A model generated the notes under the pieces. The model made no database searches. It had not been told where the DNA came from and saw only the letters and a list, made by a program, of their open reading frames with translations. Below, in pieces: positions 7,728 to 13,191 of a stretch of 13,191 nucleotides of DNA. Source of the stretch: Spirochaetales bacterium (GTDB taxonomy: Bacteria > Spirochaetota > Spirochaetia > DSM-27196 > SKKC01); assembly GCA_007121695.1 (NCBI GenBank), contig SKKC01000151.1, positions 1-13,191 on the forward strand, read 5' to 3'. Numbering within the stretch: position 1 is the stretch's first letter; every line of letters begins with the position of its first letter. Made by a program: the position numbers and the translations under genes.

Positions 7728-8694
7728 TTCCCGACGATGCCATATCAAACATCCACAGCTGATGTGGTCGGCTCCGTGCGAAATCCTCGGGAATGGTCTG
7801 GTTTGTCAGGTTGACCGCGCGGGGGGTGTCCCGCGTACGCAGCCTGAATCCCGATGTGTTCGACGAAAATAACAGCTGTCCATTGGTACTGAGCAGCGAA
7901 AGACATGCGGTGATCAGCTGTGGATGATCCCGCTTGAGGTCGAACACGCTTTCCATGGAGCGACTGTTCGAGAATGTCGGGGGATCGCAGATAATCAGAT
8001 CGTAGCGGGTGCCCGTGTTTTTCTGCTCCCGAAGAAACTGCATGGCATCCTGCTGCACGTAGGTGTGCATGCCGCCGATCGCGCCGTTTGCTTCCATGTT
8101 TTCCCGCGCCCAGCGCAGATAGTTTCCCGAAAGGTCGACGGATGTAGTCGATAGTGCTCCACCGGCTGCAGCATACACGGAAAAACTGCCGGAGTAGCAG
8201 AACAGGTTCAGTACGTTTCTGTTCATTGACAGATCGGCTACCATGCCTCGAGTGATTCGATGATGCAGAAAGAGCCCTGTATCCAGGTAATCCGTCAGAT
8301 TAATCCGAAACTGCAGTCCTGCCTCGTGTATCCATGTCTGAATGCTCCCGGATGGAAGCAGCGAATCGTCGGCTGCCTCGCCGCCCCGCCGTCGTGGACG
8401 CAGCTTCGTAACGGCTCGCTCGCCAGGCACGCCAAGCGTGCGGGCCGCTATATCGGTCATGATAAAGCGCCACTGAGGTCCGTACAGCGCTGATCCCGTG
8501 TCTTCGCGTTCGATTTCGCACACGTGCAGGTAGTTTCCGTAGACATCAAGCTCGATCGGAATGTCTCCCTGATCGGCATCGTAAAGGCGGAACGCTTCGA
8601 TACCGTGACGTCGGGCCCAGGGCCACAGGTGTCGCTGACGTCGTTTAATCGCCTGTACAAACGCGTTCTTCTGGCCCGAGGGTACTTCTGTCAT
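7633..8694 (-). CDS. rlmK: RlmK-like 23S rRNA methyltransferase, stand-alone, with an antisense tail over tyrS
   Basis: This SAM-dependent methyltransferase of 353 residues matches the C-terminal (RlmK) half of E. coli RlmKL, which makes m7G2069 in 23S rRNA. Shared features are FRLYDADQGDIPIELDVYG near 35-53, LTDYLDTGLFLHHRITR (133-149), SAM motif I LNLFCYSGSFSVYAAAGG (162-179), TTSVDLSGNYLRWARENM, the catalytic-type motif DPPTFSNS (237-244) and FDLKRDHPQLI. The THUMP/RlmL half is absent, so the 2445 modification, if made, needs another gene. Homology ends near residue 318 (HQLWMFDMA). The next ~35 residues are Arg/Ser/Pro-rich (RPRSRNRRPRRQ at the end), and residues 323 onward are antisense to the tyrS S4-domain coding region. 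The start ATG overlaps the rex stop (ATGA). A related RlmI-type enzyme is the alternative, but the motif match favours RlmK. Confidence 0.85.
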   Translation of the reverse strand: MTEVPSGQKNAFVQAIKRRQRHLWPWARRHGIEAFRLYDADQGDIPIELDVYGNYLHVCEIEREDTGSALYGPQWRFIMTDIAARTLGVPGERAVTKLRPRRRGGEAADDSLLPSGSIQTWIHEAGLQFRINLTDYLDTGLFLHHRITRGMVADLSMNRNVLNLFCYSGSFSVYAAAGGALSTTSVDLSGNYLRWARENMEANGAIGGMHTYVQQDAMQFLREQKNTGTRYDLIICDPPTFSNSRSMESVFDLKRDHPQLITACLSLLSTNGQLLFSSNTSGFRLRTRDTPRAVNLTNQTIPEDFARSRPHQLWMFDMASSGIKRKPPGDSASSRHGKSVARPRSRNRRPRRQ

Positions 8695-9335
8695 ACCGTG
8701 CGTGAGCTATGCATGCCGACTTTTACGCTGAGCACCGCATAGCCGGAGCTGAGGTCCTCTTTCTGAACAATGACATGTTCGGGCACTTTCAGTTTGACAT
8801 TCGTGAAATTCCAGATTGCCCGTATACCGGACTGTATCAGCAGGTCGCTCACAACCTGTGCATGCTCACCCGGTACGGTCAGTATTGCGAGTCGGACGCC
8901 GCTGTCCTGAACCCGATCCTGCATCTGATTCAGTGAGTACACCGGAACGTCGTTAATGACAGAGCCTGCCTTTTTCTTGTCCGGGTCAAATGCGGCAATG
9001 ATGTTCAGTCCGTGTTTCTGAAACTCTCCGTAGCCCATCAGGGCAGTCCCGAGGTTTCCTGCTCCGACGAGCACCGCGTCGGTGGGTTCGTTCCAGCGAA
9101 GGAAGCTGTTTATGCAGTCAATGAGTTCCCTGACAGGAAACCCCCGTCGCGGAGTACCGACAATGCCCGTGACGGCAAGGTCTTTTCGAACCTGTATCGG
9201 TTCCAGTTCAAGCTCGTCGGCAATAACGGTACCTGAGATATACTCTCGACCTTCACGATGCGCCGCCTCGACAATGTGTAGATACGACGGAAGGCGCTTG
9301 ATTGTCGGGAGACTCGCGGGCTTATGGTGTGCCAT
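8691..9335 (-). CDS. rex: Redox-sensing transcriptional repressor Rex
   Basis: Rex senses the NADH/NAD+ ratio and represses fermentation and respiration genes when NADH is low. From ATG 9335 the protein is 214 residues, the usual family size. The winged-helix domain occupies about 8-80, with PTIKRLPSYLHIVEAA and the recognition-helix region QVRKDLAVTGIVG (48-60). The Rossmann NAD(H)-binding domain follows, with GAGNLGTAL (91-99) and the Asp of AAFDPDK (Asp117) after the second strand. The C-terminal helix region (FTNVKLKVPEHVIVQKEDL) is the domain-swapped dimer part. Upstream in-frame GTG 9404 and ATG 9398 would add 21-23 residues not found in the family and would overlap the divergent gene, so I prefer 9335, even though its ribosome-binding site (GGA) is weak. 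It is co-transcribed with the rlmK-like gene through a 4-base overlap. Confidence 0.93.
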   Translation of the reverse strand: MAHHKPASLPTIKRLPSYLHIVEAAHREGREYISGTVIADELELEPIQVRKDLAVTGIVGTPRRGFPVRELIDCINSFLRWNEPTDAVLVGAGNLGTALMGYGEFQKHGLNIIAAFDPDKKKAGSVINDVPVYSLNQMQDRVQDSGVRLAILTVPGEHAQVVSDLLIQSGIRAIWNFTNVKLKVPEHVIVQKEDLSSGYAVLSVKVGMHSSRTV

Positions 9336-9338
9336 AAG
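9321..9338. repeat. Perfect inverted repeat across the rex start codon
   Basis: CTTATGG (9321-9327) and CCATAAG (9332-9338) are exact reverse complements separated by four bases (TGTG). The right arm contains the rex start codon (complement of 9333-9335). It could be an operator at the transcription start or a messenger hairpin that hides the start. It does not match the usual Rex operator (TTGTGAA-n4-TTCACAA). The palindrome is seen directly; its role is inference. Confidence 0.5.
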
Positions 9339-9344
9339 TCCAGA

Positions 9345-9374
9345 AGTATAGCGCAGATCGGGTGGTATTGTGTA
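9345..9374 (-). promoter_or_regulatory. Weak candidate promoter for rex-rlmK
   Basis: On the minus strand, TACACA (complement of 9369-9374, 4 of 6 to -35) and TATACT (complement of 9345-9350, 5 of 6 to -10) are 18 bases apart. Transcription would begin near 9338, only a few bases before the rex ATG, giving an almost leaderless message that starts inside the palindrome. The -35 match is poor, so the call is tentative. I found no convincing promoter for the divergent plus-strand operon in the same 63-base gap. Confidence 0.3.
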
Positions 9375-9398
9375 CTCTTCAGGCAGACCTTTTTGCAT

Positions 9399-11099
9399 AT
9401 GCACGACATCAGACGATTCGATACGATTTTAGTGGCTACCCTGTTTTTTTCTCTCATGTTCTTCGCCGCCGTCGACGGTGTATGTGCGTTACAGAGCAGC
9501 GTGTGGCGCCGTGTGACGTCGGGGCAGCCTCTCGAACCGGTTCTCGTGCACGACGACGGGAGCATTTCGCTGCTGGCAGACGACCGGAACCTGTATCGGT
9601 TTTCTCCGGACGGTTCGCTTACGTTTCGGCTGGCACTGCGCACGAGGAATGATCGCCTCATAGCCGGCTTACCCGATGGTTCGGTCCTGCTCGGACGCGC
9701 GGACGGCTCTGTGACACGTATTTCCCACCGTGGAGCGATATCGTGGACCTTGCTGCCGGCAGATCGGCCCGTTGAGCGGGCTGCAGTGTCAAACACCGGA
9801 TTCATTGTTCTCGTCTATGCTGACGGCGGGCTGCGTATGGTCACCTTTGCCGGTCACGAAATATGGTCACGAGCTGTCGGCTCGTCTGTTCGATTTGGTC
9901 CGTTCCTCGATGAGCGGGGACGGTTACTGCTGATTACCGAAGCGCATGAACTGCTGGTGCTCGGATCCGGGGGTGATGTTCGCTTTTCCTATGATCTCGA
10001 GTCGCTTCCATCGCATGCGGTGCTCCGACCCGACGGACACGTGCTCGCGATGTGGCCGTCGGGTGAGATCACACGTATCGATCCCGACAATGGACAGAGC
10101 CAGGTTCTCGCCGATTCATTCGCCGGTGCGGTCTGGCTTCAGACGGACGGGGCAGGTATGCCGGTCGTGTTGCAGGGCCACGTACTGGGCCGTCTGGATC
10201 AGGAAGGACGGTTCCACGAGATAGCCTCAGGGGTTCAGTCGGCGGCGTCGGCGGGCGTTGATCGTTTTGTCGTGGTCGACAGCAGTACCCGTATGCGTGT
10301 TCTCGATTCGGCAGGGCAACTGATCGCATCGATACGTGTCGACGACGCGGGACACCTGTCAGAGCCCGTTGCTGGCAGGAACGGGCATATCGCGGTTATC
10401 GGGTCACACTGGGTGATATTCGGGTTTCAGGTGGTACCGTCGGATCAGATCTGGTGGAGTGGGAGTGCGGGGTCCGGCGTGCGAGACTTTCGGGTCGGTC
10501 AGGTACGAGGTGAGTCGAGAGCTGTCTGGCGACAGAGTACTGAATTTCAGTTCTTCGAAGGTATGGCGCACAGTGGGCTGGAGCGAGAGAAGTTGCGCGT
10601 GCTCGATGAACTCGAATCTCGCGCGCAAAGTGGTTCGCTCGGGAGTGCGTACTCCTATGCTTCGCATATTCTGGGTGTTCTTGTCGCTGATTCGCGGACA
10701 TCGGGGCTTGTTCGGCCTGCGACGCTGGACATAGTCAGACGCGGGTACGAACTGCTTGCATGGATCGGAGATACACAGGCGCACGCGGTCATCGATCGAG
10801 GTGTTCAGCTGTATCGGGATGACGCACGAATCGAAATCCTCATGCAGACAATCGCCGAAATAGGGTATTCGCATCGTGTCGACCGACACGATGTGCTGCT
10901 TGCCCTGTTTCAGCGAAACAGCAGCTCGGGTCGCGTGCAGAATGCGTACATCGAAGCGCTGCGTGTGATGCGGGAACAGGGGTACGACCCGCCCCGGGAA
11001 GCGATTCGGGTGCTTACGGGTCTTTCGGTAACCGGTGCAAATGCGGAAGTCAGGGACCGCTCGAGGGAGTTCATTCAGGCCGTGGCGCCCTCGAATTGA
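9399..11099 (+). CDS. Secreted beta-propeller protein with C-terminal helical domain, function unknown
   Basis: From ATG 9399 this is a 566-residue exported protein. A signal peptide is clear: MHDIRRFD, a hydrophobic core (ILVATLFFSLMFFAAV) and a likely signal-peptidase I site after VCA at residue 30. Residues 40-345 repeat a short beta-strand pattern with D-G or S-G turns (PDGSLTFRL, PDGSVLLGRADGSVTRI, PSGEITRIDPDNGQ), as in PQQ/WD-like beta-propellers, but the PQQ-enzyme calcium and cofactor residues are not evident. From about 385 to 566 the protein becomes helical with HEAT-like character (AHAVIDRGVQLYRDDARIEILMQTIAEIG). I do not recognise a named family. A reading from ATG 9324 would put 25 residues ahead of the signal peptide, so I reject it; the chosen start has no strong ribosome-binding site. 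It is followed nine bases later by the P83/100 gene, suggesting a joint periplasmic or envelope role. Confidence 0.8.
   Translation: MHDIRRFDTILVATLFFSLMFFAAVDGVCALQSSVWRRVTSGQPLEPVLVHDDGSISLLADDRNLYRFSPDGSLTFRLALRTRNDRLIAGLPDGSVLLGRADGSVTRISHRGAISWTLLPADRPVERAAVSNTGFIVLVYADGGLRMVTFAGHEIWSRAVGSSVRFGPFLDERGRLLLITEAHELLVLGSGGDVRFSYDLESLPSHAVLRPDGHVLAMWPSGEITRIDPDNGQSQVLADSFAGAVWLQTDGAGMPVVLQGHVLGRLDQEGRFHEIASGVQSAASAGVDRFVVVDSSTRMRVLDSAGQLIASIRVDDAGHLSEPVAGRNGHIAVIGSHWVIFGFQVVPSDQIWWSGSAGSGVRDFRVGQVRGESRAVWRQSTEFQFFEGMAHSGLEREKLRVLDELESRAQSGSLGSAYSYASHILGVLVADSRTSGLVRPATLDIVRRGYELLAWIGDTQAHAVIDRGVQLYRDDARIEILMQTIAEIGYSHRVDRHDVLLALFQRNSSSGRVQNAYIEALRVMREQGYDPPREAIRVLTGLSVTGANAEVRDRSREFIQAVAPSN
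10872..10893. repeat. 10-bp perfect inverted repeat inside the propeller gene
   Basis: CATCGTGTCG (10872-10881) and CGACACGATG (10884-10893) are exact reverse complements with only two bases (AC) between them. They lie inside the coding sequence of the helical domain (residues SHRVDRHDV). A two-base loop makes an RNA hairpin strained, so a DNA-binding site is as likely. No function is shown by the sequence. Confidence 0.4.
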
Positions 11100-11108
11100 G
11101 GGCTATGC

Positions 11109-12737
11109 ATGGACGAGGATTCCAAGAGCGACTATCATGTACAGATGGTTACCAACGGTACACGAAAATACGTCGTCGGTCGCATCGCTCCTCTGGTGCT
11201 GATGTTGAGTGCTCTTTCGGCGTCCCTGTTCGGTCTCGATGTTGCTGAAGAGGAACTTCGCCGCATCGAGGGGGCCGACATACAGTTCGTGAACTTCGAG
11301 GGATTTGTCGAGTCACCCCAGTCGCTCGCTGCGATTGTTGGAATCGGTGAGTACCTTGCCGAGCACGGAAGTTACTTCGGGCGATATCGCATCGTCCGGG
11401 CTATCGACGAGTCTGTCCCTTCAGGGCTCGATGCAGATATCCTGTTTATTCTTCCGGATGCCCGGGTCAACCACATAAACAACGTCCGCGCGATTATTGC
11501 GGGATACCTGGAAACGCAATACGGCTACCCGTCGACGACTGCCTTGCTGCTTGCACGTCTGACGACGATTTATAACGCAGTCCATCGCGGCGATCTGCCC
11601 TTTTTCGAGGAACGCTACAAACCAGTGGTTCTTCAGAACCTGTCAGCGGAGCACGTCGGTATATCTGTCCTGTACTCAGAGTGGCCTGGTACAACCGAGC
11701 TCGTGCTGCCCCTTCGCAGTGCGCGCGCACGTATCGATCCTTTCGCGCTTGCGGATGAGCGCGTCATCGACGATCTCCGCGCACGTCAGGACATGGGACT
11801 TGAGGACAGGCGAGACCTTGTCGGTCTCATGGACGACATTATTCTGCAGGAAACCGAAGATATCGCCGAGGAACAGGAGCGAATCGCGGGCGAGCTTCGA
11901 GACCTCGAGGAACGCGAACGCGAGCTGCTCGAGCGGGAAGAGCGTCTACAGACCGACCGGGAGGCTCTCGAAGAAGCCCCCGAGGACGAACGCGCGGCTC
12001 GGGAGGAGACGATTGCCGAACAGGAGCAGCAGATAGCCGAAGACCGGGAAGCGCTTGAAACGCAACGCGAGGCGGTGGAGAGCGAACAGGAACGGGTGGC
12101 CGAGCGCGATGCTGAACTTGAAGATCTCGAGGCACAGGCACAGGACGTACGTGACGGCATTGCCGAAGACCAGCAGCAGCTTATGGAAGACGAAGAAGTG
12201 ACCATCGCAACGGTGCCCGCAGACCCCGAAGTCGTTGACACCCGTACGATTATTGCTCTTCAGGTCCACGCAGAGTCGGGTGGGCGCCCGCAAAGCAGGC
12301 TGGTACGCATAGACGCCGAATCCGGTAATGTGCTCGAGGCCGGACCTGTCGACCGGATTCTGTCTCGATCTCTGGTCCAGTTTGGTCCCGAAAACGAGTT
12401 TGCCGTGTTGCGCGAGGACGCGGGTGGGGTATCTCGCCTTGCGTTGGTGTCTCCGAGCGATCTGACGGAGGTTTCTGTAGCGTCAGAGGAGTTGTATCCC
12501 GGGACGGCACTCGTTTTCGTGAACGATCACGTGTACGCTGTCAGCAGGATAGACGGCTCCTACCGACTGGCCCGGTTCAACCAGGCCCTCGAACGAACCG
12601 CTCATTCGGAGCAGGCTGTACTCCCTGATGCCCTGCCGATAGCTGACGGGAATCGAATGATCGTGCAGATGAGCGACAATCGTTTCGCCGTTCTTGACGC
12701 AGAAACCCTTGAAACGTCGGGTGCCGAAAACGAATGA
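11109..12737 (+). CDS. P83/100 family envelope protein
   Basis: This 542-residue exported protein has the layout of the spirochaete P83/100 family, known from the Borrelia immunodominant antigen; its cellular function is unknown to me. The ATG at 11109 has TGAGGG six bases upstream. The N-terminus is long (28 residues with RK and GR) before the hydrophobic stretch IAPLVLMLSALSASLFG (26-42). An ATG at 11145 would give a more ordinary signal peptide but lacks a good ribosome-binding site. The conserved N-terminal domain covers about 44-210 (IQFVNFEGFVESPQSLAAI, DADILFILPDARVNHINNVRAI, YNAVHRGDLPFFEERY, EWPGTTELVLPL). Residues 240-362 form a highly charged Glu/Arg coiled coil with short repeats such as EREREL and EQERVAERD. 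A beta-rich C-terminal domain (about 375-540) resembles a partial propeller. It follows the propeller protein by 9 bases, and its stop overlaps the pyrB start by 4. Confidence 0.88.
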   Translation: MDEDSKSDYHVQMVTNGTRKYVVGRIAPLVLMLSALSASLFGLDVAEEELRRIEGADIQFVNFEGFVESPQSLAAIVGIGEYLAEHGSYFGRYRIVRAIDESVPSGLDADILFILPDARVNHINNVRAIIAGYLETQYGYPSTTALLLARLTTIYNAVHRGDLPFFEERYKPVVLQNLSAEHVGISVLYSEWPGTTELVLPLRSARARIDPFALADERVIDDLRARQDMGLEDRRDLVGLMDDIILQETEDIAEEQERIAGELRDLEERERELLEREERLQTDREALEEAPEDERAAREETIAEQEQQIAEDREALETQREAVESEQERVAERDAELEDLEAQAQDVRDGIAEDQQQLMEDEEVTIATVPADPEVVDTRTIIALQVHAESGGRPQSRLVRIDAESGNVLEAGPVDRILSRSLVQFGPENEFAVLREDAGGVSRLALVSPSDLTEVSVASEELYPGTALVFVNDHVYAVSRIDGSYRLARFNQALERTAHSEQAVLPDALPIADGNRMIVQMSDNRFAVLDAETLETSGAENE

Positions 12738-13191
12738 GCGGATTTCTCGGGAAAAGCATTCAGGTTGTTCGCGATCTGTCCGTCGACGAACAGGTATATC
12801 TGTATGAAAAGTCGCGACTGCTGAAGCAGCAACTTCAGAGCCGCGGGAATGTGGAATCGTTCCGAATCAATGATCCTGAAGTTGCGGTATATCTGCTCTT
12901 TCTTGAAGACTCAACCAGAACGAAGGAGAGTTTTCGCAACGCAGCGAAGTTTCATGCCGTCCGGGTTAACGACTTTAGCGGGCAGGGGTCAAGCCTCAAA
13001 AAGAAAGAGAGTATTACCGATACGGTGCGCATGCTGGTCGGATACAGTTCGCGCAGCGTTTTTGTCGTTAGAAGCTCGCTGGAAGGCGTCTGTCGATGGC
13101 TTGAGCGCGTAATTGGCGAATATACGGACAAACTGGGGCTGCCGCGGGCTGTATTCATAAACGCGGGAGACGGTCGTCATGAGCATCCCAC
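12734..13191 (+). CDS. pyrB: Aspartate carbamoyltransferase, N-terminal part only
   Basis: Hand translation from ATG 12734 gives 152 complete codons with no stop before the window edge. The enzyme joins carbamoyl phosphate to aspartate, the committed step of pyrimidine synthesis. The carbamoyl-phosphate loop is STRT (60-63) in LEDSTRTKESFRNA. The ATCase-type lysine loop is SSLKKKESITDTVRML (86-101), and INAGDGRHEHPT (142-153) is the usual segment before the active-site HPTQ. SLKKKES marks it as ATCase rather than ornithine carbamoyltransferase. The first ~45 residues are longer and more charged than in E. coli PyrB. Some spirochaetes fuse PyrB to the regulatory PyrI chain; the part needed to see that is outside the window. 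The ATG overlaps the P83/100 stop (ATGA), so translation is likely coupled. Confidence 0.9.
   Translation, partial: MSGFLGKSIQVVRDLSVDEQVYLYEKSRLLKQQLQSRGNVESFRINDPEVAVYLLFLEDSTRTKESFRNAAKFHAVRVNDFSGQGSSLKKKESITDTVRMLVGYSSRSVFVVRSSLEGVCRWLERVIGEYTDKLGLPRAVFINAGDGRHEHP

Noticed and set aside
7740..7765. Possible terminator hairpin between tyrS and the methyltransferase (CCACA...TGTGG)
   Set aside because: The arms are only five bases, there is no T-run, and it lies within the methyltransferase coding sequence.
9368..9385. Possible Rex operator (TTGTG half-site) in the rex/propeller gap
   Set aside because: Only one half resembles TTGTGAA; the partner half (TCAGGCA) matches TTCACAA at two of seven positions.
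9476..9490. Possible lipoprotein signal at Cys29 of the propeller protein
   Set aside because: The residues before the Cys (VDGV) do not form a lipobox, even by the looser spirochaete rules; signal peptidase I cleavage after VCA is more likely.
9110..9805. Minus-strand open frame of about 230 codons across the rex/propeller junction
   Set aside because: It overlaps two well-supported genes in another frame, and its product is Ser/Arg-rich with no motif.
11786..12241. Serine/arginine-rich minus-strand open frame
   Set aside because: It is the mirror of the Glu/Arg coiled-coil codons (GAG/GAA/CGC) of the P83/100 gene, so the low complexity is inherited.

Overview
The window looks like a chromosomal housekeeping stretch from a free-living spirochaete (Spirochaetaceae/Spirochaetales level) of moderately high GC. 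The lineage call rests mainly on a protein with the N-terminal domain and long Glu/Arg coiled coil of the Borrelia P83/100 antigen family. It is supported by an HD-GYP protein with a spirochaete-like N-terminal region and by a TGS-domain nucleoside-kinase-like gene. I see no rRNA, tRNA, CRISPR array, insertion sequence or phage gene, and no gene-free stretch longer than about 90 bases.

Layout: (1) 1-1484, minus strand: a degenerate HD-GYP protein followed by the start of a TGS-domain (uridine-kinase-like) protein cut by the window edge. (2) 1490-3589, plus strand: an unrecognised two-helix membrane protein, then an AlaA-type alanine aminotransferase, closely spaced. (3) 3597-7727, plus strand: a recognisable sigma70-type promoter, then three aminoacyl-tRNA synthetase genes in a row (gltX, glyS, tyrS), the last two overlapping by one base. 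(4) 7633-9335, minus strand: rex (redox-sensing repressor) and an RlmK-like 23S rRNA methyltransferase, overlapping by 4 bases. The methyltransferase runs antisense into the end of tyrS. (5) 9399-13191, plus strand: a secreted beta-propeller/helical protein, the P83/100-family protein and the start of pyrB (aspartate carbamoyltransferase), with a 9-base gap and then a 4-base overlap.

Functionally, the centre is about supplying translation: charging of Glu, Gly and Tyr tRNAs, alanine synthesis, and 23S rRNA modification under or beside the NADH-sensing regulator Rex. The right-hand operon joins two exported proteins of unknown role to pyrimidine synthesis. Nothing here is clearly a new defence or mobile system. 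The most unusual points are the altered metal-site residues of the HD-GYP protein, the 95-base antisense tail of the methyltransferase over tyrS, a perfect palindrome on the rex start codon, and the coupling of a P83/100 envelope gene to pyrB.
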